64,000 nt of DNA from an uncultured Paracoccaceae bacterium (GTDB lineage: Bacteria; Pseudomonadota; Alphaproteobacteria; Rhodobacterales; Rhodobacteraceae): positions 30,302 through 94,301 of the forward strand of contig CAJXWO010000002.1 in assembly GCA_913062865.1 (NCBI GenBank). Direction: 5' to 3'. The position numbers and the translations under genes are program-made. Under the pieces are notes generated by a model, which worked only from the letters and a program-made list of their open reading frames with translations, ran no database searches and was not told where the DNA came from. Every line of letters begins with the position of its first letter. The stretch's first letter is position 1. Below, in pieces: positions 20,650 to 30,628 of this stretch.

Positions 20650-21753
20650 CTACCCGCACGTTACGTCAGACACATTTTCAGCTTCCGTAACTGCCAGGTA
20701 CTGCGCCCGGGACCCCAGGGAATCGAACAGCTCGGGGCCTGTACCGGTCATCCAGGCCTGAGCACCCAGCGCGCAGATCTCGTCGTACAGTGCCGCGCGG
20801 CGGTGCGCGTCGAGATGCGCCGCCACCTCGTCGAGCAACAAGAGCGGCGGCGCGCCGAATTCGGCCGCCAGCGCCCGGGCGTTTGCCAGGATGAGCGACA
20901 CCAGCAGCGCCTTCTGTTCGCCCGTCGAACAGTCCCGCGCAGGCACTCCCTTGGCGGTGTAGACGCCCTCGAGATCGCAGCGATGCGGCCCGATGAGCGT
21001 GCGCCCGGCCGCCATATCGCGGGGGCGGGACGCCGCAAGCGCCTCTTGCAATGCCGCCACACCGTCGGGCAGGTCCATGTCCGGGTGGGTGAGGCGCAGC
21101 GACGCCGCCGGAAAGGCCGTCTCCGCCTCGGCTTGCGCTTCTGCCAGGGCCGCGATGGCCAGCCGCCGGTTGCAGTCGATCTTGGCACCTGCCTCGGCCA
21201 TTTGACGCTCGAGTGCCACATACCAACCCGCGTCGCGCACCTGGTCCTTGAGCAGCCGGTTGCGGTCGCGCATCGCCTTTTCGTAGGCCAGCGACAGATC
21301 CGCATGGCCCGGTTCGAAACTGAGCGTCATGCGGTCCAGAAACCGCCGCCGCCCGTCCGCGCCCTCAATCCAGAGCCGGTCCATGGAAGGCACCAGCCAC
21401 AGCACGCGCGCAATCCGCCCCAACGCGACCTGCGCGGCCGTCTTTCCGTCGATCCGGACCTGCCGCGCTGCGCCGCCTTCGGACCAGATCTCGATCTCGT
21501 GCACCTGATCGAGACTGTCGAGGTGGCCGGTGATCTTCCATCCCAACGCCTCGGGTCGCCGGGTCATGTCTTCGGCGCTCGCTCTGCGCAGGCCACGCCC
21601 CGGTGAGAACAACGAGACCGCCTCAAGGATGTTGGTCTTGCCCGCGCCGTTCGTTCCGTGGATCGCCACCGGCCGCGGGTCGACCTCGATCACGGCGCGC
21701 TTGTGCGACCGGAAATGCGAGAGGGTCAGGCGGGTCAGCGCGAGCCGGGTCAT
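20650..21753 (-). CDS. recF: DNA replication and repair protein RecF
   Basis: 367 aa SMC-like ATPase that helps load RecA on gapped DNA. The Walker A motif GTNGAGKTN (about 33-41) is intact; the C-terminal region has DCSTGEQKALL (signature) and PPLLLLDEVAAHLD (Walker B and D-loop). It is about 60 bases downstream of dnaN on the same strand, but two strong palindromes lie between them. The order dnaA-dnaN-recF supports the assignment. Confidence 0.97.
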   Translation of the reverse strand: MTRLALTRLTLSHFRSHKRAVIEVDPRPVAIHGTNGAGKTNILEAVSLFSPGRGLRRASAEDMTRRPEALGWKITGHLDSLDQVHEIEIWSEGGAARQVRIDGKTAAQVALGRIARVLWLVPSMDRLWIEGADGRRRFLDRMTLSFEPGHADLSLAYEKAMRDRNRLLKDQVRDAGWYVALERQMAEAGAKIDCNRRLAIAALAEAQAEAETAFPAASLRLTHPDMDLPDGVAALQEALAASRPRDMAAGRTLIGPHRCDLEGVYTAKGVPARDCSTGEQKALLVSLILANARALAAEFGAPPLLLLDEVAAHLDAHRRAALYDEICALGAQAWMTGTGPELFDSLGSRAQYLAVTEAENVSDVTCG

Positions 21754-21760
21754 CTGGGTG

Positions 21761-21805
21761 CCGTTTTCTTGAAAGAAAACGGACCGGACTTTTGAAAAAG
21801 TCCGG
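21761..21805. repeat. Tandem pair of 22-base palindromes between dnaN and recF
   Basis: Positions 21761-21782 form CCGTTTTCTT/AAGAAAACGG, and 21784-21805 form CCGGACTTTT/AAAAGTCCGG. Each has a 10-base perfect arm and a two-base centre (GA), and they are separated by one base (A). In dnaN-to-recF transcripts they would fold into two stacked hairpins and could cause pausing, partial termination or mRNA stabilisation. Confidence 0.7.
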
Positions 21806-21811
21806 CGCCCG

Positions 21812-22930
21812 TCACACGCGCATCGGCATCACGACATAGACGGCGCTGGTGTCGTTGCCTTCGCGCATCAAGGTCGGATCGCCCGAGGAGTTGAACAGGA
21901 AGACCGCGTTCTCACGATCCACCTGGCTGGCAATCTCCAGAAGGTACTTGGCGTTGAACCCGATCTCGAGCTTGTCGTCGTCATAGGCCACGCCCAGCTC
22001 TTCCTCGGCGGCACCGCTGTCGGGCGCATTGACCGACAGGACAAGCCGGTCCTGATCGAGCTGCATCTTGACCGCGCGTGACCGCTCACTGCTGACGGTC
22101 GCCACACGGTCCACCGCGCGGGCAAACTCGGACGCGTCGACTTCGAGCCTACGGGTGTTGCCCGCCGGAATCACGCGGGTGTAGTCGGGGAAGGTCCCGT
22201 CGATCACCTTGGATGTCAGAGTGATCTCTGGTGTGGCAAACCGCACCTTGGTCTCGGACACCGACACCGCGATGTCCATGTCATCATCGTCCAGAAGCTT
22301 GCGCAACTCGCCTACCGTCTTACGCGGCACGATCACGCCGGGCATGTCCTCGGCGCCCGCAGGCAAGGGCGCGTCGATACGGGCCAGGCGGTGACCGTCG
22401 GTTGCCACACAGCGCAGCGACTTGCCGTCCTCGCCATCGGCCACATGCATGTAGACGCCGTTCAGGTAATAACGGGTCTCTTCGGTCGAGATTGCGAATT
22501 TCGACTTGTCGAACAACCGCCGCAGCACCGCGGCCTTGGCCGAGAAATTGGCGGTATACTCTGACGACGCCATGACCGGAAAATCTTCCTTCGGCAGGGT
22601 CGCCAGCGAAAAGTTGGATCGCCCCGCCTCGACCGTGAGCCGTCCGGCGCCACCATCCTCGGTCAGCGTGACAAGCGCGCCATCGGGCAGCTTGCGCACG
22701 ATCTCGTGCAGCGTGGTGGCCGACACGGTCGTCGCGCCTGCGCGCTCCACCTGTGCAGGGGCCCGGTCCACGACCTCGACGTCAAGATCGGTAGCACGGA
22801 ACTGAACGCCGTCGCCCTCGGCCTCGATCAGGACATTGGCCAAGATAGGGATGGTGTTGCGCCGTTCGACAACCGACTGCGCTTGTGACACGGCCTTGAG
22901 CAGCGTGCCGCGTTCGATGCTGAATTTCAT
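21812..22930 (-). CDS. dnaN: DNA polymerase III sliding clamp (beta subunit)
   Basis: 372 aa. The clamp encircles DNA and tethers polymerase III. Three repeated clamp domains are readable, with MKFSIERGTLLKAVSQAQSV at the start, a central SSEYTANFSAKAAVLRRL segment, RCVATDGHRLA, and the C-terminal end VYVVMPMRV. ATG 22930 is the family start; the open frame extends six codons further. It lies 146 bases downstream of dnaA on the same strand. Confidence 0.98.
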   Translation of the reverse strand: MKFSIERGTLLKAVSQAQSVVERRNTIPILANVLIEAEGDGVQFRATDLDVEVVDRAPAQVERAGATTVSATTLHEIVRKLPDGALVTLTEDGGAGRLTVEAGRSNFSLATLPKEDFPVMASSEYTANFSAKAAVLRRLFDKSKFAISTEETRYYLNGVYMHVADGEDGKSLRCVATDGHRLARIDAPLPAGAEDMPGVIVPRKTVGELRKLLDDDDMDIAVSVSETKVRFATPEITLTSKVIDGTFPDYTRVIPAGNTRRLEVDASEFARAVDRVATVSSERSRAVKMQLDQDRLVLSVNAPDSGAAEEELGVAYDDDKLEIGFNAKYLLEIASQVDRENAVFLFNSSGDPTLMREGNDTSAVYVVMPMRV

Positions 22931-23076
22931 CCCTCGATCCTCCGCCATGCCGGGGTGCCGACAGTACTGCCTTTGCCGGATGGCTCAAGCCTTTTCAGGG
23001 TTTTGTCGGCTGTAATGGCAAGGGCGTCAAGGGGCGGGGGCCACCATTGCAGCAGCCCCGGGCCCAGGGGTCACGG

Positions 23077-24480
23077 TCAGGCTTCGAGCGCCCGGCGCAG
23101 CATCTCCATATCCTCGGCGATTTGCCCGTCCTGAAGGCACAGCTCTTCGATTCGGCGCACACCGTGCATGACCGTGGTATGGTCCCGCCCACCGAAGCGG
23201 CGCCCGATCTCGGGCAGCGACCGCGAGGTGAGTTTCTTGCACAGATACATCGCCATCTGCCGCGGGCGCGCCAGGCTGCGCACGCGCTTGGGGCCCACCA
23301 TGTCCGAGATCCGGATGTTGTAATGCTCGGCCACCTTCCGCTGGATCTCCTCGATCGTGATCTTGCGTTCGGACGCGCGCAGCACATCCGCCAGGCAATC
23401 CTGCGTCAGCTCCATGTCGATGTCCCGCCCGACCAGCGAGGCAAAAGCGAAAAGACGGGTCAAGGCGCCCTCGAGCACGCGAACATTTGTGCTGATCCGA
23501 TGCGCAAGGAACTCGAGTACGCCGTCGGCCACGACCAGGTCAGGGTTCTGGGCGCGGTGGCCTTCGACCTTGGACTGCAGGATCCCAAGCCGCAGCTCGT
23601 AATCCGTGGGATGCAGGTCAACCACGAGGCCGCATTGCAGGCGGCTCTTGATCCGGTCCTCGAGGTTTGCGATCTCGCCCGGCGCGCGGTCGGCCGAGAT
23701 GATGATCTGCTTGTTCTGGTCCACCAGCGCGTTGAAGGTGTGAAAGAACTCTTCCTGGGTGCTGTCCTTGCCGGCGATGAACTGCACGTCATCGACCATC
23801 AGCACATCGACCGAGCGGAAGAGCTCCTTGAAATCCATCATCCGGCGGTCGCGCAACGCCATGACAAAGCGGTACATGAACTGCTCGGCCGAGAGGTAAA
23901 GCACGTTCAGATGCGGGCAGCGCTCCTGCAGCTCCCAGGCGATAGCGTGCATCAGATGCGTCTTACCCAGACCAACACCACCGTAGAGGAACAAGGGGTT
24001 GAACGTCACCGGGCCGCCCTCGGCCACGCGGCGCGCGGCAGCATGGGCCAGCTCGTTGGGCTTGCCTACGATGAACGTGTCGAAGGTGAACCGCTTGTCG
24101 AGCGGCGCGCCGCTGATCAGGTCGCTCTTGTTCGGAGGCTGAGTCGGAACGGGCCCCGGCACAACTGCCTGCGGTTCCGCCGGGGCGCTTTCGGCCTGCG
24201 GCGCGGCGGACGTCCCGCGCGCTGCGATCTCGAAACCGATACGCCGCACCTGGGCGCCCAGGGCGTTCAGGTGATGCAGGATCAGCTCTTCGAAATTTTG
24301 GCTGACATAGTTGCCGATGAATTGGTTCGACACCGTGAACCGGGCCGTATCCTCGACAATGCCCATGAAGCCCATCGGCTTGATCCAGCTATTGTACTGG
24401 TGTTCCCCGATCGTGTCCCGGATCTTTTCCGCAGCCTGCCCCCAAATGCCTTCTGTCATTGTCCCCTGTTCCACATCCAT
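23077..24480 (-). CDS. dnaA: Chromosomal replication initiator protein DnaA
   Basis: 467 aa from ATG 24480 (GGGG nine bases upstream). ATG 24459, giving [12 protein letters not shown], is an alternative that matches many homologues, and GTG 24495 is also in frame. DnaA binds oriC and opens it. Domain I ([22 protein letters not shown]) is followed by a variable Ala/Pro linker, then domain III with Walker [11 protein letters not shown] (about residues 170-179) and Walker [11 protein letters not shown]. Domain IV carries [16 protein letters not shown], the DnaA-box recognition signature. It heads the dnaN-recF-gyrB cluster. Confidence 0.97.
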   Translation of the reverse strand: MDVEQGTMTEGIWGQAAEKIRDTIGEHQYNSWIKPMGFMGIVEDTARFTVSNQFIGNYVSQNFEELILHHLNALGAQVRRIGFEIAARGTSAAPQAESAPAEPQAVVPGPVPTQPPNKSDLISGAPLDKRFTFDTFIVGKPNELAHAAARRVAEGGPVTFNPLFLYGGVGLGKTHLMHAIAWELQERCPHLNVLYLSAEQFMYRFVMALRDRRMMDFKELFRSVDVLMVDDVQFIAGKDSTQEEFFHTFNALVDQNKQIIISADRAPGEIANLEDRIKSRLQCGLVVDLHPTDYELRLGILQSKVEGHRAQNPDLVVADGVLEFLAHRISTNVRVLEGALTRLFAFASLVGRDIDMELTQDCLADVLRASERKITIEEIQRKVAEHYNIRISDMVGPKRVRSLARPRQMAMYLCKKLTSRSLPEIGRRFGGRDHTTVMHGVRRIEELCLQDGQIAEDMEMLRRALEA

Positions 24481-24495
24481 TCTGTCTGTCCCCAC

Positions 24496-24911
24496 CGTTC
24501 CGGACCACGCCCGGGCACGTTATGTTGTTGCGGCCAACCCAAGACCGCGACCACACGCTGCCAGACGCGTGGCAAGACGGCCGCAAGCGACCGGGATGCA
24601 CAAAGCAACAGCTCATAGTCACGCGCAAACAGGCCGTTGCGCGGCAGACGGAACGTCACTTCAAACACCACTCTGTGGACAGGCCGAGACGGATGTCTCG
24701 CAAGACCGGATCACGCGGCAACTGCGCATCCGGATCAACAGCAGGAACCCTCTTGTTAGCTCGTAACGCTGGCTATCGGGTTCGTCTGCGCCGGTCCCCC
24801 CAAGGCGATAAGACTCGCCCGAGTTGGATAGCAATTTGCTCAGCGGAGCGGCAACAGAACATATGCCTTGACACGAACCTTCTTGAACAGAATCTCTGGC
24901 GGGCCGCCCAC
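24496..24911. other. Gene-free region upstream of dnaA
   Basis: About 415 bases between dnaA and the rpsT terminator. I see no supported ORF. A TGTGGACAG at about 24675 is only a partial DnaA-box match, and no cluster of TTATCCACA-type boxes or AT-rich unwinding tract is evident. It probably holds the dnaA promoter and leader. A replication origin here is not supported by what I can read. Confidence 0.5.
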
Positions 24912-24912
24912 G

Positions 24913-24939
24913 AAAAAGGCACCCCGAAGGGTGCCTTTT
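24913..24939 (-). terminator. Rho-independent terminator of rpsT
   Basis: On the minus strand an AAAAGGCACC arm pairs with GGTGCCTTTT around a CTTCGG-type loop and continues into a run of T (complement of the A-run at 24913-24917). It starts 37 bases after the rpsT stop, the expected position. Confidence 0.88.
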
Positions 24940-24975
24940 GCGGCTAAGTCAGCCGAGCATAAAGCGCTTTTGCGA

Positions 24976-25239
24976 TCAGCCCAGAGCTTTGACCCGTGCG
25001 GACAGGCGTGACATTTTTCTCGCAGCCGTGTTCTTGTGGAAAACGCCTTTGGTGACACCGCGCATCAGTTCGGGCTGGGCGGCACGCAGGGCTGCGGTTG
25101 CGGCGTCCTTATCGCCGGAGGCGATAGCTTCCTCGACTTTGCGAAGATAGGTGCGGATGCGCGAGCGGCGTGCCTTGTTGACGGCAAAGCGCTTTTCGTT
25201 CTGGCGGGCGCGCTTCTTGGACTGCGGCGTGTTGGCCAT
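24976..25239 (-). CDS. rpsT: 30S ribosomal protein S20
   Basis: 87 aa, very basic, as expected for S20, which binds 16S rRNA early in 30S assembly. The N-terminus [17 protein letters not shown] and the C-terminal [15 protein letters not shown] segment are characteristic. It is monocistronic, with a clear terminator downstream. Its position next to dnaA is common in alphaproteobacteria. Confidence 0.98.
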   Translation of the reverse strand: MANTPQSKKRARQNEKRFAVNKARRSRIRTYLRKVEEAIASGDKDAATAALRAAQPELMRGVTKGVFHKNTAARKMSRLSARVKALG

Positions 25240-25398
25240 GGTTCTGTTCCCTTTCCCGGGTCGGTTGAATATCTGTCGCGCAACGGACCCTGGACCGGGT
25301 AGGACCGGTCGATTCTCCTGCCAGAGCGGGCACCACGCGCATGTGAGCGTGCCGCATACGTCAGAACGGCACGCTTGTAAACAGGCAACCGGCGGTGC

Positions 25399-26175
25399 CT
25401 ACTTGTCGCGGAACTGCGCCTCGCGCTTTTCCTGGAAGGCCCCCATGCCTTCTTTCTGATCCTCGGTCGAGAAGAGCGAGTGGAACAGGCGGCGTTCGAA
25501 CAGTACGCCTTCGGCCAGCGTGGTCTCGTAGCTGCGGTTGACCGCCTCTTTCACGGCCATGGTGCTGAGCATGGATTTCTGCGCGATCTTCTGGGCTGCG
25601 CCCAACGCCTCTTCGCGCAGTTGCTTGGCGGGTACGACGCGGCTGACCAGCCCCGAGCGCTCGGCTTCTTCGGCATCCATAAAGCGACCCGTCAGATGCA
25701 TGTCCATAGACTTGGACTTGCCCACGAAACGGGTCAGGCGCTGCGTGCCGCCGATCCCGGCGATGACGCCCAGGTTGATCTCGGGCTGGCCGAACTTGGC
25801 GGTGTCGGCGGCAATGATGAAATCGCACATCATGGCCAGCTCGCACCCTCCGCCGAGGGCATAGCCTGCCACGGCGGCAATGATCGGCTTGCGGGTCGCC
25901 AGGAAATCCCGGGTCTCGCGCCCGAAGAAGTCCGACAGGTACATCTCGACGAAGGACTTGTCGCCCATCTCCTTGATGTCGGCCCCGGCCGCAAAGGCCT
26001 TGTCAGAGCCGGTCAGGACGATGCAGCGCACCTTGTCATTCCTGTCCGCGTCCGCCAGCGCCTGGCCCAGCTCTGTCAGAAGCTGGCTGTTGAGCGCATT
26101 CAGCGCATCGGGCCGGTTCAGTTTGATAAGGGCGACGTGGTCTTCAATTTCGACGATGATCGTCTCAAAGGCCAT
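25399..26175 (-). CDS. Enoyl-CoA hydratase
   Basis: 258 aa crotonase-fold enzyme that hydrates 2-enoyl-CoA in fatty acid or related catabolism. The oxyanion-hole segments [10 protein letters not shown] and [15 protein letters not shown] are intact, and the catalytic Glu pair is visible (GGCELA, and [17 protein letters not shown]). Length is typical of the short-chain single-domain hydratases. It lies between rpsT and mutM on the same strand, a common order in Rhodobacterales. The exact substrate chain length is not readable. Confidence 0.93.
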   Translation of the reverse strand: MAFETIIVEIEDHVALIKLNRPDALNALNSQLLTELGQALADADRNDKVRCIVLTGSDKAFAAGADIKEMGDKSFVEMYLSDFFGRETRDFLATRKPIIAAVAGYALGGGCELAMMCDFIIAADTAKFGQPEINLGVIAGIGGTQRLTRFVGKSKSMDMHLTGRFMDAEEAERSGLVSRVVPAKQLREEALGAAQKIAQKSMLSTMAVKEAVNRSYETTLAEGVLFERRLFHSLFSTEDQKEGMGAFQEKREAQFRDK

Positions 26176-26239
26176 GGAAACCTGCCTTGGTTGCTCCGGT
26201 CAGGTCCGAGTCCTTATCATTGATCGTGCCCCTTGCAAG

Positions 26240-27091
26240 TTATCTTTGGCATTGCGCGCAGTAGAAGGACGACCGCCCCGACTGAACGATGCGCCGCACG
26301 GTCCCGTCGCATCCCGCGCGGCGGCAGGGTTGGCCCTCGCGTCCGTAGACATCGAAACTGTGCTGGAAATAGCCCAACTCGCCATCCGCCTGCCGGTAGT
26401 CGCGCAACGAAGAGCCGCCTGCGGCGATTGCATCGGACAACACGTCGCGGATCACCGGCACCAATGCCTCGGCCCGGGCGCGCGCGATGCGGCCCGCCTT
26501 GCGCCGAGGCGCGATGCCGGCCCGGTAAAGCGCCTCGCACACATAGATATTTCCCAGCCCCGCAACGATGCGCTGATCCAGAAGCGCGGCCTTGATCGGC
26601 GTGTTCCGGCCCTTGAGACGCTGGGCCAGGTAAGGCCCGTCAAACGCGTTGCCCAATGGCTCGGGCCCCAGATTGGCCAGAAGCGGATGCGCATCGGCCG
26701 TGGCCGTCGGCATCAGGTCCATCGCGCCGAAACGGCGCGGGTCGTTGAACGTGATCCGCGCCCCATCCGCCATATGCAGCACCACATGGTCGTGCTTCTG
26801 CGCAGCCGGATGGTCATGGACGAATTGCCCCAGCGGGTCGCCAGAAATCAGCATGCGGCCCGACATGCCAAGGTGAATCAGCAGCGTCTCGCCGCGGTCG
26901 AGATCGGCGAGGATGTATTTCGACCGCCGCCTCAGACGCTCCACCCGCACACCCGTCAGCCGTGCCGCCATGTCGGGCGGGAAAGGCCAGCGCAGGTCGG
27001 GGCGGTTCACATCCGCCCGCGCGATCACCTGCCCCTCCATCACCGGGGTCAGCCCGCGGCGAACCGTCTCGACTTCGGGCAATTCGGGCAT
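26240..27091 (-). CDS. mutM: Formamidopyrimidine-DNA glycosylase
   Basis: 283 aa. It excises 8-oxoguanine and cuts abasic sites. The N-terminus [14 protein letters not shown] supplies the catalytic Pro (after Met removal) and Glu. The helix-two-turn-helix segment ([16 protein letters not shown]) and the C-terminal zinc finger (CRRAGCDG and FYCAQC) are complete. ATG 27091 is chosen although the frame stays open, because homology starts exactly there. It is divergent from ubiE. MutY, the partner enzyme of the GO system, is encoded at 31898. Confidence 0.97.
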   Translation of the reverse strand: MPELPEVETVRRGLTPVMEGQVIARADVNRPDLRWPFPPDMAARLTGVRVERLRRRSKYILADLDRGETLLIHLGMSGRMLISGDPLGQFVHDHPAAQKHDHVVLHMADGARITFNDPRRFGAMDLMPTATADAHPLLANLGPEPLGNAFDGPYLAQRLKGRNTPIKAALLDQRIVAGLGNIYVCEALYRAGIAPRRKAGRIARARAEALVPVIRDVLSDAIAAGGSSLRDYRQADGELGYFQHSFDVYGREGQPCRRAGCDGTVRRIVQSGRSSFYCAQCQR

Positions 27092-27178
27092 CGCTCTCCT
27101 CCTTGGCGGGGCGGCCGCATTGTATCGCCGCCCCGGCGCTCTATAAGGAAGGCGACACGATAGGATGGGCAAGACGTG

Positions 27179-27931
27179 ATGAGCGACGAGACCGGCAAAA
27201 CCACACATTTCGGCTTCGAGACCGTGCCGGAGGCCGACAAGGCCGGGCGCGTGCGGGGCGTCTTCAGCTCGGTCGCGTCGCGCTACGACATCATGAACGA
27301 CGTGATGTCCGGCGGCATCCATCGCCTTTGGAAGGACGCGATGATGGACTGGCTCGCGCCGCGGCGCGGGCAACGGCTGTTGGATGTGGCCGGCGGTACC
27401 GGCGATATCGCCTTTCGCTTTCTCAAGCGCGCCAAACAAGGCCACGCCACCGTTCTGGACCTGACCGAGCCGATGCTGGTCGAGGGCCGCAAACGGGCCG
27501 AGGCCGAACACATGGCCGACAGCCTCGACTGGGTGGTGGGCGATGCGATGGCGCTGCCCTTTCCCGAAAACAGCTTCGATGTCTACACGATCTCCTTCGG
27601 CATCCGGAACGTGACCCGCCCCGCCGATGCGCTGGCCGAGGCCTACCGCGTGCTGCGCCCCGGCGGGCGGCTGATGGTGCTCGAATTCAGCCAGATCCCC
27701 AACGACATGATGCAAAAGGTCTATGACCTTTATTCCTTCAACATCATTCCGCGCATGGGTCAGGTCATCGCCAATGATCGCGACAGCTACCAGTACCTGG
27801 TCGAATCGATCCGAAAGTTCCCCGACCAGGAAACCTTCCTGAGCATGATCCGCGAGGCAGGCTTCGGAAACGCCAAGTATCGCAACCTGTCCATGGGCAT
27901 CGCCGCGCTGCATTCCGGCTGGAAGCTCTGA
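27179..27931 (+). CDS. ubiE: Demethylubiquinone/demethylmenaquinone C-methyltransferase
   Basis: 250 aa from ATG 27179; the GTG immediately before it is also in frame. UbiE performs the SAM-dependent C-methylation in ubiquinone synthesis. Signature segments are [21 protein letters not shown] (split: [14 protein letters not shown], then [11 protein letters not shown]), the SAM motif [12 protein letters not shown] and FGIRNVTRP. It ends one base before the ubiB start, and both serve ubiquinone biosynthesis. Confidence 0.96.
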   Translation: MSDETGKTTHFGFETVPEADKAGRVRGVFSSVASRYDIMNDVMSGGIHRLWKDAMMDWLAPRRGQRLLDVAGGTGDIAFRFLKRAKQGHATVLDLTEPMLVEGRKRAEAEHMADSLDWVVGDAMALPFPENSFDVYTISFGIRNVTRPADALAEAYRVLRPGGRLMVLEFSQIPNDMMQKVYDLYSFNIIPRMGQVIANDRDSYQYLVESIRKFPDQETFLSMIREAGFGNAKYRNLSMGIAALHSGWKL

Positions 27932-27932
27932 A

Positions 27933-29471
27933 ATGCGCGGACCTCACAACATATGGCGCCTGATCCGCACGGGCGCCACGCTGGAACGTACCGGGGCAAT
28001 GGGCGTGGTGCTGGACGCGTTCAAGGCACCGCCCAGCTTGCGCATCGTGGCGCGTGCCCTAGGCTGGCCGTTCAAATGGTTGGGCTACAAGGGCGATCCC
28101 ACGATGCCGCCCGCCACCCGCGCGCTGACCGCCTTGGGCCCTGCCTACATCAAGTTCGGCCAGATCCTGTCGACCCGCCCCGACGTGGTCGGCGACGAGC
28201 TGGCCCAGCAGCTGCGCGTTCTGCAGGACAAGCTGCCGCCCTTTTCCGTGGCCGAAGCGAAAAAGGCCATCGAACGCGAACTGGAAATCCCGGTCGATAC
28301 GCTGTTTTCCGAGTTTTCCGAACCCGTTGCCGCGGCGTCTATCGCCCAGGTGCACCAGGCGCGGCTGGCAGACACCAACGAAAAGGTCGCGGTCAAGGTG
28401 CTGCGCCCCGGCATCGAACGCGCCTTTCGCAAGGATGTGGACGCCTTCTACCTCGCCGCGCGCATGATCGAGCTCTTGTCGCCGGCCTCGCGCCGGTTGC
28501 GGCCCATGGACGTGATCGAGCATTTCGAAGGCGTGGTGACGGGCGAGTTGGACCTGAGGCTCGAATCCTCGGCCGCGTCGGAATTTGCGGCGAACACGAA
28601 GAACGACGAAGGCTTCCAACTGCCGGACGTCAAATGGATGCTCTCTGGCCGCCGCGTGATGACGCTGAGCTGGGCCGAGGGCGTGCCCATGGGCGACAAC
28701 GCCGCGATCGACGCGGCGGGGCATGACCGCAAGGTCCTGGCCGCGCGGGTGCTGTCGCTGTTCCTCAACCACGCGCTGCGCGACGGCTACTTCCACGCCG
28801 ACATGCACCAGGGCAACCTCAAGGTCGCGCCCGACGGCGATATCATCGCACTCGATTTCGGGATCATGGGCCATATCGACGAGTACACCCGCCGGGTCTA
28901 TGCCGAGATACTCTTCGGCTTCATCCGCAAGGATTACAAGCGCGTGGCCGAGGTGCATTTCGAAGCGGGCTATGTGCCCGCCGACCGTGACGTGGACGAG
29001 TTCGCCCGCGCCCTGCGTGCCGTGGGCGAGCCCATCTTCGGAATGGACGCCACCCGCATCTCGATGGGGCGGTTGCTGAACTACCTGTTCGAGGTGACCG
29101 AACGCTTCGGCATGGAAACCCGGACCGAGCTGATCCTGTTGCAGCGCACGATGGTGGTTGTCGAAGGCGTGGCCCGCTCGCTCGACCCGCACATGAACAT
29201 CTGGGAGGTCGCCCGCCCGGTGGTCGAGGCCTATATCCGCAAATCCATCGGCCCACAGGCCGTGGCGCGTGATCTGGCCCAGACCGCACGGGTGCTGACC
29301 CGCTTCGGCCCGCGCCTGCCCGGCCTGGTGGAAAGCGCGTTGATTGCCCAGGCCGACGCCCGCAACCAAAAGCCCGAACCAAAGAGCCGCGCGTGGATCT
29401 GGGCGCTTTTGGGCGGGATCGCGATCGGTGCCGTCGTCGCGGGCGGACTTGAATACTGGTTGCTGTTCTAG
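27933..29471 (+). CDS. ubiB: UbiB/ABC1 atypical kinase of ubiquinone biosynthesis
   Basis: 512 aa. UbiB-family ATPases support coenzyme Q assembly at the membrane. The KxGQ motif ([13 protein letters not shown]), the Ala-rich loop ([13 protein letters not shown]) and GDP/DFG-type residues ([18 protein letters not shown]) are in order. A C-terminal hydrophobic segment ([20 protein letters not shown]) is a probable membrane anchor. It begins one base after the ubiE stop and is surely co-transcribed. The next gene is on the opposite strand and convergent. Confidence 0.95.
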   Translation: MRGPHNIWRLIRTGATLERTGAMGVVLDAFKAPPSLRIVARALGWPFKWLGYKGDPTMPPATRALTALGPAYIKFGQILSTRPDVVGDELAQQLRVLQDKLPPFSVAEAKKAIERELEIPVDTLFSEFSEPVAAASIAQVHQARLADTNEKVAVKVLRPGIERAFRKDVDAFYLAARMIELLSPASRRLRPMDVIEHFEGVVTGELDLRLESSAASEFAANTKNDEGFQLPDVKWMLSGRRVMTLSWAEGVPMGDNAAIDAAGHDRKVLAARVLSLFLNHALRDGYFHADMHQGNLKVAPDGDIIALDFGIMGHIDEYTRRVYAEILFGFIRKDYKRVAEVHFEAGYVPADRDVDEFARALRAVGEPIFGMDATRISMGRLLNYLFEVTERFGMETRTELILLQRTMVVVEGVARSLDPHMNIWEVARPVVEAYIRKSIGPQAVARDLAQTARVLTRFGPRLPGLVESALIAQADARNQKPEPKSRAWIWALLGGIAIGAVVAGGLEYWLLF

Positions 29472-29512
29472 GTACGACCGTGCGCTGCGTCGACGCGCTT
29501 TTTGCGCCCGGT

Positions 29513-30628
29513 TTAGTCGTCCGCGCCCAGTTTCGGACTGGGGCGATGCAGGGCCAGCTCGGCATCCGAGAAGCGGAAGGGCGCACGCAGGCCCGGGATG
29601 CCGTCAAGCTCAACCTGCATGCCACGACGGATCACCTGCGGGTCTGCCAGCACCTCTGACAGGTCGTTGATCGGCCCGGCGGGAACACCATGGGCCTCGC
29701 ATGCAGCCAGCAGATCGGCCTTTGCCATGGTGCGCGTGCCTTCGGTCAGCTTGGCCGTCAGTTCGGCCCGGTGCGCGATCCGGTCAGCGTTGCTGGCATA
29801 GCGCGGATCATCGGCGAGCGCCTCCAGCCCCAACAAGCGACACAGCCGCTGGTACTGTGCATCGTTGCCCGTGGCGATGATGATATGCCCATCGGCGGCT
29901 TCGAACACCTGGTAGGGCATCAGGTTCGGATGGTAGTTCCCGGTCCGCCCCGGCGGAGTACCCGTGGCCAGGTAGTTCATCGCCTGGTTCGCGGTGATCG
30001 ACACCGCCGTGTCCAGAAGCGCCATGTCGATATGCTGGCCCTGCCCGGTCTCGTCGCGCTGGCGCAGCGCGGCCAGGATCGCGGTGCAGGCATAGACGCC
30101 GGTGAAGATATCGGTAATCGCCACGCCCGCGCGCTGTGGCTGGCCATCGGGATCGCCGGTGATCGACATGAGGCCCGACATGCCCTGGATGATATAGTCG
30201 TACCCCGCTCTATGGGCATAGGGTCCGTTCTGTCCAAACCCGGTGATCGAGCAATAGATCAGGCGCGGATTCAGCGCCTTTACGCTCTCATAGTCCAGAC
30301 CGTATTTGGCCAGCCCACCTACCTTGAAATTCTCGATCAGCACGTCCGCCTCGGCCAGAAGCGCGCGCAGTTTTTCCTGTCCGGGCGCCGTAGTGAAATC
30401 CACCGTGACCGACCGCTTGCCGCGATTGCAGGAATGGAAATAGGCCGCCGATCGGTCGCCTTCGCGCTCGATGAAGGGCGGCCCCCACTGGCGGGTATCG
30501 TCGCCCCGGGGCGCCTCGACCTTGGTCACCTCGGCGCCCAGATCGGCCAGCGTCTGACCGGCCCAAGGGCCGGCCAGAATGCGCGCCAGTTCGACGACCT
30601 TGAGACCGGCGAGCGGCGGCTGGCTCAT
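29513..30628 (-). CDS. CaiB/BaiF (class III) CoA-transferase family protein
   Basis: 371 aa. Family III CoA transferases move CoA between carboxylic acids through an aspartyl-CoA intermediate. The N-terminus LAGLKVVELARILAGPWAGQ, the segment GAEVTKVEAPRGDDTR, NRGKRSVTVDF and the catalytic Asp context VAITDIFTGVYA are diagnostic. The start ATG overlaps the stop of the DsbA-like gene by four bases. Donor and acceptor are not predictable from context. Confidence 0.92.
   Translation of the reverse strand: MSQPPLAGLKVVELARILAGPWAGQTLADLGAEVTKVEAPRGDDTRQWGPPFIEREGDRSAAYFHSCNRGKRSVTVDFTTAPGQEKLRALLAEADVLIENFKVGGLAKYGLDYESVKALNPRLIYCSITGFGQNGPYAHRAGYDYIIQGMSGLMSITGDPDGQPQRAGVAITDIFTGVYACTAILAALRQRDETGQGQHIDMALLDTAVSITANQAMNYLATGTPPGRTGNYHPNLMPYQVFEAADGHIIIATGNDAQYQRLCRLLGLEALADDPRYASNADRIAHRAELTAKLTEGTRTMAKADLLAACEAHGVPAGPINDLSEVLADPQVIRRGMQVELDGIPGLRAPFRFSDAELALHRPSPKLGADD

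Noticed and set aside
23047..24618. Open frame of 523 codons on the plus strand opposite dnaA
   Set aside because: It is the antisense shadow of dnaA and has no recognisable domain.
24670..24690. DnaA-box-like TGTGGACAG as evidence of oriC
   Set aside because: Only one partial match, no cluster and no AT-rich region, so oriC was not called.
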